NCBI GenBank assembly: GCA_947453725.1
Contig: CANGHH010000002.1
Coordinates: 186,001-250,000, forward strand
Origin: Betaproteobacteria bacterium
GTDB taxonomy: Bacteria > Pseudomonadota > Gammaproteobacteria > Burkholderiales > Burkholderiaceae_C
Reading direction: 5' to 3'
Length of the DNA stretch: 64,000 nucleotides
Below are positions 34,651 through 42,779 of the stretch, one piece after another (the first letter of the stretch is position 1; each line of letters begins with the position of its first letter). The translations under genes were made by a program, and so were the position numbers. The notes under the pieces are model-generated. The model was not told the DNA's origin, searched no databases, and was given only the letters and a program-made list of their open reading frames with translations.

Positions 34651-35634
34651 TCAGTGTCCGCCGGCCGGCTGGTCGATGCGCAGCCGCGGATCGACGGCGA
34701 AGTACAGCAGGTCCACCGCCAGGTTGACGAGCACGAAGATGAGCGCGATCAGGCACAGGTAGGCCGCCATCACCGGGATGTCGGCGAACTGCACCGCCTG
34801 GATGAAGAGGAAGCCCATCCCCGGCCACTGGAAGACGGTCTCGGTGATGATGGCGAAGGCGATCAGCGAACCGAGTTGCAGGCCGGTGATGGTGATCACC
34901 GGCACCAGGGTGTTCTTCAGCGCATGGCCGAAATACACCGCGCGGTTGGGCAGGCCCCGGGCGCGGGCGAACTTGATGTAGTCGGTGCGCAGCACTTCCA
35001 GCATCTCGGCGCGCACGAGCCTCAAGATGAGCGCGAGTTGGAACACCGACAGCGTGATCGCCGGCAGCACCAGGTGCTTCCAGCCGTCGGCGGTCAGCAG
35101 GCCGGTGCTCCAGCTGCCGAACTGGACCACCTCGCCGCGGCCGAAACTGGGCAGCCATTTCAGCGTCACCGAGAAGAACAGGATCAGCAGGATGCCGATC
35201 AGGAAGGTCGGCAGCGAGACGCCCAGCAGCGACAGCGTCATCACCAGTTGCGAGGCCAGGCTGCCGCGGCGCAGCGCGGCGTAGACACCCAGCGGCACGC
35301 CCACCGCCAGCGCGATGACGGCGGCGGCCAGCGCGAGTTCCAGCGTCGCCGGGAAACGTTCGGCGATCAGCGTTGAAACCCGGCGGCCCTGGCGCAGGCT
35401 GAGCCCGAATTCGCCCTGCACAGCGTTGCCGACGAAGCGTGCGAACTGGATCGGGAAGGGCTGGTCCGTGCCGAGTTCCCGGCGCAACTGTTCGCGCTGC
35501 TCCTGCGTGGCGTCCTGGCCGAGCAGGCTGGTGACGGGGTCGCCGACGAACTGGAAGAGCATGAAGGCGATGAAAGCCACGACCAGCATGACGATCAGGG
35601 CCTGGGCCAGGCGGCGGAGGATGAAGGCGAACAT
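34651..35634 (-). CDS. dppB: Oligo/dipeptide ABC transporter permease (DppB type)
   Basis: 327 residues. A six-span permease partner of DppC. It starts MFAFILRRLAQALIVMLVV, has GEFGLSLRQGRRV, and the EAA loop KFARARGLPNRAVYFGHALKN, and ends in a short DPRLR tail typical of this family. It is the first gene of the transporter operon dppBCDF. No solute-binding protein gene lies upstream; the next gene on this strand is the porin, ended by its own terminator. Confidence 0.92.
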   Translation of the reverse strand: MFAFILRRLAQALIVMLVVAFIAFMLFQFVGDPVTSLLGQDATQEQREQLRRELGTDQPFPIQFARFVGNAVQGEFGLSLRQGRRVSTLIAERFPATLELALAAAVIALAVGVPLGVYAALRRGSLASQLVMTLSLLGVSLPTFLIGILLILFFSVTLKWLPSFGRGEVVQFGSWSTGLLTADGWKHLVLPAITLSVFQLALILRLVRAEMLEVLRTDYIKFARARGLPNRAVYFGHALKNTLVPVITITGLQLGSLIAFAIITETVFQWPGMGFLFIQAVQFADIPVMAAYLCLIALIFVLVNLAVDLLYFAVDPRLRIDQPAGGH

Positions 35635-35688
35635 CGGGCCTGCGGGAAGCGCTCGGAACGGATCGCCTGGACACGCCAGCGACGGACC

Positions 35689-35716
35689 AAAGAAAAGGGC
35701 CGCCCTGAGGCGGCCC
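35689..35716 (-). terminator. Intrinsic terminator of the porin gene
   Basis: On the minus strand a perfect 8-bp G+C stem (35697-35704 with 35709-35716) with tetraloop TCAG is followed directly by TTTTCTTT. It lies 44 bases past the porin stop and separates porin from dppB transcription. Confidence 0.9.
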
Positions 35717-35759
35717 CGTCAAGCTTGCAGCGCCGGTTGCCCGACGCAGCCGACAGCGA

Positions 35760-36782
35760 TCAGAACTTGTGGTTGATGCTGAAGTCGTAGCCGGTCGAGG
35801 TCTCGCCGCCCTTGATGCCGGCCGGGCCGTTGCCCGAAGCGGTGTACTTGGCGCCGAGGGTGGCATTGCCGCCGTTGGCGACGCGGCCATAACCAACGCC
35901 CAGCGAGGTGCGCTTGGACAGGTCGTACACGTAACCGGCACCCAGCAGCGTGGCGCTGAGGGTGTCCGCGCTGCCGCTGGCCTTGATGTAGTTGACCTTG
36001 AAGGTGCCCGCACCGACGGGGACCTGCACGCCGGCGGAAGCCAGCTTCTGGTTCGTGGTCGAGTAGTCCGACTTCTCGTAAGAAGCCTGGACGGTCATGA
36101 AGCCGAGCTTGTACGAGCCACCGAAGTTGACCGTCTTCAGGTCGTCGATGGCGGTTCCGAACTTGTCGGTCTTGCCGTAGGCAGCCGACACATTGAACGG
36201 ACCGGCGGCGTAGCCGAGGCGGAAACCTTCGTGCTTGTTACCTTGAACGGCTTCACCAGCCGCCACCGTAACCTGACCGTACAGGCCACCCATGGCCGGC
36301 AGGAAATAGCTGACGGTGTTGTTGGCACGGACGCCGGTGGTGGCACCGCCGGAAGCCAGGAAGGTGTTCCGCAAGTTCGAGATGGTCGACACGCCCTGGT
36401 AGCTGAACATGTCGTAGGTCGAGATGTTCACGAAGGTCGGCAGGTAGTCGCGGCCCATGCGGACTTCACCGAAACCGCCATTCAGGCTGACCGTGGCGCG
36501 ACGCGTCCAGGTCATGCCGGTGGCGTTGCCGGTGTCGGCGGCCAGATCGCCTTCCAGCCAGAAGCCGGCGGTCATGCCGCCGCCGAGGTCTTCGACGCCA
36601 CGGAAACCGAGGCGGCTGGACGACTGGCCGTTGGGGCTCAGGGTCTTCAGCGAACCGGCAGAACCGTTGCTGACGCTGCGAGCCGCCAGGTCAACGATGC
36701 CGAAAATGGTGACGGAAGATTGGGCCGAAGCCGCGCCGGCGAACGCGGTGAGCGCGGCCAGGGCGATCAGTGATTTTTTCAT
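35760..36782 (-). CDS. Gram-negative porin (Omp32-like)
   Basis: 340 residues. A trimeric outer-membrane diffusion channel, probably anion-leaning as in related comamonad porins, although selectivity is inferred. The signal peptide MKKSLIALAALTAFAGAASA ends at AQSSVTIFGIVDLAA, the standard mature start. SSSRLGFRGVEDLGGGM and GFGEVRMGRDYLP are family motifs; the protein ends in Phe (YDFSINHKF), the outer-membrane targeting residue. A strong ribosome-binding site (AGGAGAT) precedes the ATG. Codon use looks optimised, and with the strong terminator this suggests high expression. Confidence 0.93.
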   Translation of the reverse strand: MKKSLIALAALTAFAGAASAQSSVTIFGIVDLAARSVSNGSAGSLKTLSPNGQSSSRLGFRGVEDLGGGMTAGFWLEGDLAADTGNATGMTWTRRATVSLNGGFGEVRMGRDYLPTFVNISTYDMFSYQGVSTISNLRNTFLASGGATTGVRANNTVSYFLPAMGGLYGQVTVAAGEAVQGNKHEGFRLGYAAGPFNVSAAYGKTDKFGTAIDDLKTVNFGGSYKLGFMTVQASYEKSDYSTTNQKLASAGVQVPVGAGTFKVNYIKASGSADTLSATLLGAGYVYDLSKRTSLGVGYGRVANGGNATLGAKYTASGNGPAGIKGGETSTGYDFSINHKF

Positions 36783-36997
36783 TTGGTCTATCTCCTAGGT
36801 TGAACAAGAGGTCCCGATCAAAGCGTGACCCTGCAAGGGCGGATCAGGCCAACATCCTTAGCGGAAGTTGCATGTATTGCACCAGAGGCATGTGACGCTT
36901 GCCAAGCCGGGGATGCGCTAAGGGCCTGTCTTGTGGTCTGACAACAACGTTGTGCGGGATGCAACAGACCCGGATCCTTGGCCTATGCTCCCGCTGG

Positions 36998-37624
36998 ATG
37001 AACACCACCGACGCGCTGATCGTCAGCCTGGACAACGCCCTCAGAACCCTGTCTGGCGCGGTTCACGCCGCAAGGCCCAATCCGGCGGGCATGCTGCAGG
37101 ACGAAACGCTGGACGCCGGGCAGCGCCACGAGGCCGCGGCCCTGATGCGGGTCAACCACGTCGGTGAGGTCTGTGCGCAGGCCCTGTACCAGGCGCAGGC
37201 CTTGACGGCGCGCACGCCGGACTTGCGGCAGCAGATGGAGGAGGCGGCTCGCGAAGAAACCGACCACCTGGCCTGGACCCAGGAAAGGCTGGCCGAACTG
37301 GGTGGCCGGGTCAGCTGGCTGAACCCGCTGTGGTACGCCGGCGCTTTCGGCATCGGCCTGCTGGCCGGCCGGGCCGGCGACGCCGTCAGCCTGGGCTTCG
37401 TCGTCGAAACCGAGAAGCAGGTCGAAGAGCACCTGGCGGGCCACCTGAGCCGCTTGCCGGCCGCTGACGCTCGTTCGCGCGCCATCGTCGGGGTGATGAA
37501 GGACGACGAACGGCGCCACGCCGATGCTGCCGGCCTGGCCGGTGGCGTCGATCTGCCGCCGCCGCTGCGCTGGCTGATGCGCGGCGCGGCGCGGGTCATG
37601 ACGGCCACCGCCCACCGCATCTGA
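36998..37624 (+). CDS. coq7: 3-demethoxyubiquinol 3-hydroxylase (Coq7)
   Basis: 208 residues from ATG 36998. A di-iron membrane-associated enzyme of ubiquinone synthesis. Iron ligands are in [12 protein letters not shown] (Glu57), EETDHLAW (Glu87, His90), [12 protein letters not shown] and [10 protein letters not shown]. Spacing and length match the Coq7 family. It is divergent from the porin across a 215-base spacer and converges with the OsmC-family gene 17 bases on. Confidence 0.94.
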   Translation: MNTTDALIVSLDNALRTLSGAVHAARPNPAGMLQDETLDAGQRHEAAALMRVNHVGEVCAQALYQAQALTARTPDLRQQMEEAAREETDHLAWTQERLAELGGRVSWLNPLWYAGAFGIGLLAGRAGDAVSLGFVVETEKQVEEHLAGHLSRLPAADARSRAIVGVMKDDERRHADAAGLAGGVDLPPPLRWLMRGAARVMTATAHRI

Positions 37625-37641
37625 GCGGCGGAGCGCGGTCT

Positions 37642-38064
37642 TCAGGCTTCGACGATCTCGAAGCGGGTCACGATCTCGGCGGTCTTGCCCAGCATGATGC
37701 TGGCCGAGCAGTAGCGGTCGTGCGACAGCGCGATGGCCCTTTCGACGGCCGCCGAAGGCAGGTTCTTTCCGGTGACGGTGAAGTCCATCACGATGCGGGT
37801 GAACACTTTGGGGTCCTGCTCGGCGCGTTCGGCGCTCAGCTTGACCTGGCAGCCGCGGACATCGTGGCGTCCGCGCTGCAGGATCAGCACCACGTCGTAG
37901 GCCGTGCAGCCGCCGGTGCCGGCCAGCACCGTTTCCATCGGCCGGGGCGCCAGGTCGCGGCCGCCGCCGGCGGGCGCGCCGTCCATGGTCAGGAAATGGC
38001 CGCTGCCGGTCTCGGCGATGAAGCCCATGCCGGTACTCGGCATCCAGTTGATGGTGCATTCCAT
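37642..38064 (-). CDS. OsmC/Ohr-family protein (YhfA-like)
   Basis: 140 residues from ATG 38064. OsmC-family proteins reduce organic peroxides through two cysteines. Here GTGGCTAYDVVLIL and SHDRYCSASIML carry the two expected cysteines. The start MECTINWMPSTGMGFIAETGSGHFLTMDG and P-M-E-T-V-L-A-G-T match the YhfA-like subgroup, whose substrate is not clear. Upstream DNA on the other strand holds the candidate small RNA. Confidence 0.88.
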   Translation of the reverse strand: MECTINWMPSTGMGFIAETGSGHFLTMDGAPAGGGRDLAPRPMETVLAGTGGCTAYDVVLILQRGRHDVRGCQVKLSAERAEQDPKVFTRIVMDFTVTGKNLPSAAVERAIALSHDRYCSASIMLGKTAEIVTRFEIVEA

Positions 38065-38150
38065 GGTGCATCTGCCTCTGGTTGGCGCACGCCCTGCGGC
38101 GCGCTGGTTTCTTGGAGTCGGCTTTCGAGGCCGCGTGCGGAAAGAGCATA

Positions 38151-38178
38151 TTGCACCGCAGCATCGCGGTGATAGACT
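38151..38178 (+). promoter_or_regulatory. Candidate promoter of the small RNA
   Basis: TTGCAC (38151-38156) and TAGACT (38173-38178) are separated by 16 bases and match three and four of six consensus positions. Transcription would begin near A38186, immediately before the first stem-loop, which fits a free-standing RNA. Confidence 0.45.
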
Positions 38179-38185
38179 GCGCCGC

Positions 38186-38285
38186 ATGGGTGGGCCGCTG
38201 CGCGGTCCACCCGCCGATTGTCTCCTCCACCCTCAAACCGGTGGATTCGGCCCGGGGCCGCAAAGCCCCGGGCCCTTTTTCTTTC
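38186..38285 (+). ncRNA. Candidate small RNA, about 100 nt, three stem-loops
   Basis: Between divergent osmC and ilvA. Stem-loop 1 is an 11-bp hairpin (38188-38198 with 38202-38212, one G-U, triloop). A C/U-rich single strand GTCTCCTCC, complementary to Shine-Dalgarno sequences, follows. Stem-loop 2 pairs TCCACC (38226-38231) with GGTGGA (38240-38245). Stem-loop 3 is a perfect 10-bp terminator (38249-38258 with 38265-38274) followed by CTTTTTCTTT. I recognise no named RNA family. An alternative is a transcribed leader of ilvA, which starts at 38392, but no Ile-rich leader peptide is present. Confidence 0.65.
38249..38285 (+). terminator. Strong intrinsic terminator of the candidate small RNA
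   Basis: Perfect 10-bp G+C stem with a six-base loop and a run of five T then CTTT. It points in the plus direction although no protein gene on that strand ends nearby, which is the main reason to propose an RNA gene. Confidence 0.88.
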
Positions 38286-38391
38286 TGGACCCGCCGCGGT
38301 TCGGCCGGTTCCAGCCCCGGCCGGGGCCTGTCCTATGATGCGGCGCCCGGGCGGGGTGCCCGCCTCACCCACCCAGCCCACCCTGCCCAAG

Positions 38392-39987
38392 ATGCCCACT
38401 GGCTCCCGCCTGCCGACGGCGCCGCCCGCGAGCGACGCGCCCCCCGCCAAGTCCCTGACGCCCCAGTCGAGGCGCATCGCGGCCGACTACCTGAAGCAGG
38501 TGCTGACGGCCCGTGTCTACGACGTGGCCCGCGAAACGGCGCTCGAACCGGCACGCACGCTGTCGCGCCGCCTGGGCAACCAGATCCTGCTCAAGCGCGA
38601 AGACCAGCAGCCGGTGTTCAGTTTCAAGCTGCGCGGCGCCTACAACAAGATGATCCGCCTGCCGGACGAGGCGCTGCAGTGCGGCGTCATCTGCGCGTCG
38701 GCCGGCAACCACGCCCAGGGCGTGGCCTTGTCCGCCAAGCGCCTGGGTTGCCGCGCGGTCATCGTGATGCCCGTGACGACGCCCCGGCTGAAGGTTGATG
38801 CCGTGATCGCGCTGGGCGGCGAGGTCGTGCTGCACGGCGACAGCTTTTCCGACGCCCATGCCCAGGCCCTGTTGCTGCAGCAGGCGCAGAACCTGACCTT
38901 CGTGCACCCTTTCGACGATCCCGATGTGATCGCCGGCCAGGGCACGGTGGCGATGGAAATCCTGCGCCAGCACCAGGGTCCGCTCGACGCGGTGTTCGTC
39001 GCCATCGGCGGCGGCGGGCTGATCTCGGGCGTTGCGGCCTACATCAAGGCCGTGCGGCCCGAAGTCCGGGTGATCGGTGTCCAGACCGTCGATTCCGACG
39101 CCATGCTGCAGTCGGTGAAGCGCGGTCGCCGCGTGACGCTGACCGATGTCGGCTTGTTCTCCGACGGCACGGCCGTCAAGCAGGTCGGGGAAGAAACCTT
39201 CCGCGTGGCGCGCGCCCTGGTCGACGACTATGTCGTGGTCGACACCGACGCCGTCTGCGCTGCCATCAAGGATGTCTTCCAGGACACGCGCAGCATCCTG
39301 GAGCCGGCCGGCGCGCTGGGCGTGGCGGCCATCAAGCAGTACGTGCAGACCCACAAGCTGAAGGGCAAGACCCTGGTGGCCATCACTTGCGGCGCGAACA
39401 TGAACTTCGACCGCCTGCGCTTCGTCGCCGAGCGGGCCGAGTTCGGCGAGCAGCGCGAAGCCCTGTTCGCCGTCACCATCCCCGAAGAGCGCGGCTCCTT
39501 CAAGCGATTCTGCGAACTGCTGGGTCCGCGTTCGGTCACCGAGTTCAACTACCGGATCAGCGACGCCCGGGTGGCGCATGTCTTCGTCGGCGTGGCCATC
39601 GCCCGGCGCGAAGAGGCCGACCGCATCGCTCGCAGCTTCGTCAAGCAGGGCTTTGCCACCGTCAACCTCACCGACGACGAGCTGGCCAAGGAGCACGTGC
39701 GACACATGGTCGGCGGACGCAGCGAACTGGCGCGTGACGAACGCCTGTTCCGCTTCGAATTCCCGGAGCGGCCGGGCGCGCTGATGCGCTTCCTGGCGGC
39801 CATGCACCCAGGCTGGAACATCAGCCTCTTCCACTACCGCAACCAGGGTGCCGACTACGGGCGCATCCTGGTCGGCATCCAGGTGCCGGCTGAGGAACAG
39901 GCGGATTTCGACGGGTTCTTGCGCTCGCTGGCCTTTCCCTACGCCGAAGAGACGGGGAATCCGCTGGTCGGCTTGTTCCTGAAATAG
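38392..39987 (+). CDS. ilvA: Threonine ammonia-lyase, biosynthetic
   Basis: 531 residues from ATG 38392. It deaminates threonine to 2-oxobutanoate for isoleucine. PLP lysine K79 lies in FSFKLRGAYNKM. SAGNHAQGVALSA and the glycine loop GGGGLISGVAAYIK follow, then EPAGALGVAAIK. Two C-terminal ACT-like regulatory repeats (LFAVTIPEERGSFKRFCELL and FRFEFPERPGALMRFL) indicate feedback control by isoleucine. A longer in-frame start near 38338 would overlap the proposed -10 box and is less likely. Confidence 0.95.
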   Translation: MPTGSRLPTAPPASDAPPAKSLTPQSRRIAADYLKQVLTARVYDVARETALEPARTLSRRLGNQILLKREDQQPVFSFKLRGAYNKMIRLPDEALQCGVICASAGNHAQGVALSAKRLGCRAVIVMPVTTPRLKVDAVIALGGEVVLHGDSFSDAHAQALLLQQAQNLTFVHPFDDPDVIAGQGTVAMEILRQHQGPLDAVFVAIGGGGLISGVAAYIKAVRPEVRVIGVQTVDSDAMLQSVKRGRRVTLTDVGLFSDGTAVKQVGEETFRVARALVDDYVVVDTDAVCAAIKDVFQDTRSILEPAGALGVAAIKQYVQTHKLKGKTLVAITCGANMNFDRLRFVAERAEFGEQREALFAVTIPEERGSFKRFCELLGPRSVTEFNYRISDARVAHVFVGVAIARREEADRIARSFVKQGFATVNLTDDELAKEHVRHMVGGRSELARDERLFRFEFPERPGALMRFLAAMHPGWNISLFHYRNQGADYGRILVGIQVPAEEQADFDGFLRSLAFPYAEETGNPLVGLFLK

Positions 39988-40011
39988 GGGTGCTCGCTAC
40001 ACTCGAGCGGC

Positions 40012-41115
40012 ATGGGAGCACCGAACCGATCATTGGTCACGCCGACCACCAACCCGGCACTTGAAAAGGCCCTGCGCGCGAAGCTGCAGGGCCGGCGCGA
40101 GGCTGGCGGCAGCCTGGGTGAACTCGAGCCGCTGGCGATACGCCTGGGCCTGATGCAGAACGCCCTGCGGCCGAACTTCCACGATCCGCAGCTGCTGATC
40201 TTCGCCGCCGACCACGGTCTGGTCGTCGAGGACATCGGCGACCCGCATGGCCGCACGACCCAGGGCACCGTCCGCCTGCTGCTGTCCAACCAGTTGCCGG
40301 TCAGCGTTTTCGCGCGCGCCCAGGGTCTGGAGCTGACCGTCGTCGACTGCGGCATGTCCGAAAATCTGGAACCGCACGACCGCCTGCTGGTGCGCAAGAT
40401 CGCCTACGGCACGCGGAATTCGCGCGTCACGTCGGCGATGAGCATGGAGCAGGCGCATGCCGGCCTGCGCGCCGGCATGCAAATCGGCGAGCACTTGCGC
40501 GGCAACCTGACGATCCTCGCGGGCGTCGGCGTCGGGGCCCATGAAAGCGCGGCCATGGTCTTGTCGCGGCTGACCGATACCAAGATCCGCGACCTCATCG
40601 TCAGCGGCCCGCAGATGAGCCACGAACAGCTCTCGCACCTGATGGCCGTGCTGCAGGGCGCGCAGGCGCGCCACCGCGATATCGTCGAGCCGATCGAAGT
40701 GCTGGCCGCGCTGGGCGGCTACGAAGTGGCGGTGATGGTCGGCGTGATGCTGGTGGCCGCCAGCAAGCGCCACCTGCTGATGATCGACGGCGTGCCGGCC
40801 TGCGCCGCGCTGATGCTGGCCGCGAAGATCGCCCAGGCGGTCACCGACTACTGCGTCTTCTGCCGCAGTCACAGCCACCTCGGGCTGGACCAGGCCTTGA
40901 ACCTGTTCCGCGCGTCAGCCTTGCTGGAAATGGGCATGGAAAGCACCGACGGCACCGGCGCTGCGCTGGCCTGGCCGCTGGTGAAGAGCGCAGCGGCCTT
41001 GCTCGGCGACCTGGCCGAAGGCGAGGAGGCCGACGACTCGCAGAGCGGCGAGCTGCTCGATGGCGACGCCGGAACGGCGCCCCAGGGCCCGCCTTTCGGG
41101 ACCGCGCTGTACTGA
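40012..41115 (+). CDS. CobT-like phosphoribosyltransferase, divergent
   Basis: 367 residues. It resembles nicotinate-nucleotide:dimethylbenzimidazole phosphoribosyltransferase (CobT): GGSLGELEPLAIRL, LLIFAADHGLV, PVSVFARAQGLELTVVDCG, GTRNSRVTSAMSMEQAHA, PIEVLAALGGYEVAVMVGVML. Two positions differ from CobT. The G-x-M-G-I-G-N-T-T loop is replaced by GVGVGAHESAAM, and the catalytic Glu of the GEGTGAAL motif is Asp313 (STDGTGAAL). No cobalamin genes are nearby. It may act on another base or acceptor; the exact function is open. Confidence 0.75.
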   Translation: MGAPNRSLVTPTTNPALEKALRAKLQGRREAGGSLGELEPLAIRLGLMQNALRPNFHDPQLLIFAADHGLVVEDIGDPHGRTTQGTVRLLLSNQLPVSVFARAQGLELTVVDCGMSENLEPHDRLLVRKIAYGTRNSRVTSAMSMEQAHAGLRAGMQIGEHLRGNLTILAGVGVGAHESAAMVLSRLTDTKIRDLIVSGPQMSHEQLSHLMAVLQGAQARHRDIVEPIEVLAALGGYEVAVMVGVMLVAASKRHLLMIDGVPACAALMLAAKIAQAVTDYCVFCRSHSHLGLDQALNLFRASALLEMGMESTDGTGAALAWPLVKSAAALLGDLAEGEEADDSQSGELLDGDAGTAPQGPPFGTALY

Positions 41116-41134
41116 ACCCCGGCCGGTCGGAGCG

Positions 41135-41758
41135 CTAGCGGGTCTGCAAGCCGTGTTCGTCGGCGGGTGCCGGGCCGTCAGTCGGCGGCGCTGTAGACGG
41201 CGCGACCATCGGACGCGGGCTGTGTGCGCCGATCCTCGGCCGGCCGGGGACGGCTGACGGCCCGACGGGGCTCATGCCGCCCGGATTCGCGTCCGCTGTG
41301 GCGCCGGTCGGCAGGGTGCCCGTCGCGGCTGCCGCCAGCGGCGCCAGATTCAGCGTGACCTGGGGCGCGCCGTCGCGCGGGCCGAGCATCGCCCCGCGGG
41401 CGGCCACCGATTTCAGCACCGTCCCGCCGTCGACCACGGCCCCGACGCGGAAGGCCTTGGGCGGCTTGCCATCGACGGCAATCAGCGCCAGGCCTTCGCG
41501 GGCGAAGGCCGCGGCGCGGGGTGTGACGACGCCGATCAGCTGGAAGCGCGCATCGGGTGGCGGCTCGGCAGCGGCCGGCACCGGCGGCGGGTCGGCGCCC
41601 AGCAGGCGGGTCAGGTCGCCGCGAACCGCCGGCCCGTTGATGGCCACCGCGGTACCCGGCGGCGCCACGGGCGCGCTGGCGAAGAGCCGCAGGCCCCAGA
41701 AAAGCGCCCCTGCGCCCACCAGAGCCCAAACCACCAACGTCGACCAGCGTGCCACCAT
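41135..41758 (-). CDS. gspC: Type II secretion protein GspC, short form without PDZ
   Basis: 207 residues. GspC links the inner-membrane platform to the GspD secretin. One membrane span (WSTLVVWALVGAGALFWGLRLF) is followed by a homology-region-like domain: FQLIGVVTPR, ALIAVDGKPPKAFRVGAVVDGGTVLKSV. The C-terminal third is Pro/Ala/Thr-rich (PSTAPPTDGPAPADEHG), and no PDZ domain is visible, unlike the longer GspC of enterics. It is transcribed away from gspG with 63 bases between starts. Confidence 0.87.
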   Translation of the reverse strand: MVARWSTLVVWALVGAGALFWGLRLFASAPVAPPGTAVAINGPAVRGDLTRLLGADPPPVPAAAEPPPDARFQLIGVVTPRAAAFAREGLALIAVDGKPPKAFRVGAVVDGGTVLKSVAARGAMLGPRDGAPQVTLNLAPLAAAATGTLPTGATADANPGGMSPVGPSAVPGRPRIGAHSPRPMVAPSTAPPTDGPAPADEHGLQTR

Positions 41759-41821
41759 GGGCAGATTATGATGGCAGCCAACCCGCTCGCGCGGCGCCCT
41801 TTTTGCTGCGCAGGACCGCCC

Positions 41822-42271
41822 ATGACCTCCCTTTCCGACACCAGCAGCAAGCCCCGCCGCGGCCGCAGCCTCGGCTTCACCCTGATCGAGCTGATGGTGG
41901 TGCTGGTCATCATCGGTGTGCTGGGTGCGCTGATCGTGCCCAACCTGATCGACCGTGCCGACGACGCCCGGGTCACTGCCGCCAGGACCGATGTCAACAA
42001 CCTGATGCAGGCGCTCAAGCTCTACAAGCTCGACAACCAGCGCTACCCCAGCGCGGAGCAGGGCCTGGAGGCCCTGGTCAAGCGGCCCAGCGTCGGCACC
42101 GTGCCGCCGAACTGGAAGCCCTATGTGGACAAGCTGCCGGCCGACCCCTGGGGTCGCGCCTACCTGTACACCAACCCCGGTGTGAAGGGCGAGATCGATG
42201 TCTTCAGCCTCGGGGCCGACGGCCAGCCGGGCGGCGAAGGCAAGAATGCCGACATCGGCTCCTGGCAGTAG
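41822..42271 (+). CDS. gspG: Type II secretion major pseudopilin GspG
   Basis: 149 residues from ATG 41822, eight bases after AGGA. The leader MTSLSDTSSKPRRGRSLG ends in cleavage site [24 protein letters not shown]. The globular part has LDNQRYPSAEQGLEALV, DPWGRAYLY and the calcium-site loop GADGQPGGEGKNADIGSW, all typical of GspG. It is the first gene of the plus-strand operon and forms the periplasmic pseudopilus. Confidence 0.97.
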   Translation: MTSLSDTSSKPRRGRSLGFTLIELMVVLVIIGVLGALIVPNLIDRADDARVTAARTDVNNLMQALKLYKLDNQRYPSAEQGLEALVKRPSVGTVPPNWKPYVDKLPADPWGRAYLYTNPGVKGEIDVFSLGADGQPGGEGKNADIGSWQ

Positions 42272-42779
42272 GCGCTGTCGCCAGCCGCGCGACCGCGCTG
42301 ACCGCCGTGCCCCTCGTGTCTGGCGGGGGCGGCCGGACGGCGGCTTCACGCTGATCGAGTTGCTGATCGTCATCGCCATCGTCGGCCTCTCGGTCGGCGT
42401 GGTCGCCCTGAGCCTGCGCGACGGCCAGGCGGCCCGGCTCGACGAGGAAGCGGTCCGGCTGGCGGCGCTCTTCGAGATGGCCCGTGCCGAATCGCGGGCT
42501 TCGGGTGCTCCGGTCCGCTGGGCGCCCGTCACGCTGGCGGTCGACGCCGGCGCGCAGTTCCGTTTCGTCGGGCTGCCGGCGTCCCAGCCGCTGCCGCAGC
42601 AGTGGCTCGACCCGCAGACCCGGGCCGAGGTGGTCGGTGCGCCGGCCGTGGTGCTGGGTCCCGAAGCCATCCTGCCGGCACAGCGGGTGGTGCTGCGCCT
42701 GGGCGCCAAGCGGGTCGACATCGGCAGCGACGGCCTGGCGCCGTTCGCGCCGCTGGCGGCGGTCACGGCTGCACCGTGA
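42246..42779 (+). CDS. gspH: Type II secretion minor pseudopilin GspH
   Basis: About 177 residues. It begins inside the end of gspG (26-base overlap) at ATG 42246, which has GAAGG upstream and is the only good start before the leader. The cleavage motif is GG/FTLIELLIVIAIVGLSVGVV, after an unusually long basic leader of about 33 residues. FEMARAESRASGAPVRW is the GspH/FimT family motif. It is a minor pseudopilin near the pseudopilus tip. Confidence 0.9.
   Translation: MPTSAPGSRRCRQPRDRADRRAPRVWRGRPDGGFTLIELLIVIAIVGLSVGVVALSLRDGQAARLDEEAVRLAALFEMARAESRASGAPVRWAPVTLAVDAGAQFRFVGLPASQPLPQQWLDPQTRAEVVGAPAVVLGPEAILPAQRVVLRLGAKRVDIGSDGLAPFAPLAAVTAAP

Larger units (their letters stand above)
38065..38391. 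other. Intergenic region osmC-ilvA (327 bases)
   Basis: The only gene-free stretch over 300 bases. It holds the OsmC-gene leader, the candidate small RNA at 38186-38285, and about 100 bases upstream of ilvA with a TATGAT box (38334-38339) that could drive ilvA independently of the small RNA. No further coding frame is supported. Confidence 0.7.

Noticed and set aside
38186..38391. ilvA attenuator with leader peptide
   Set aside because: Reading the ATG at 38186 gives no Ile, Leu or Val run before the terminator and continues through it. No alternative antiterminator stem is evident, so an independent RNA is preferred, though not proven.
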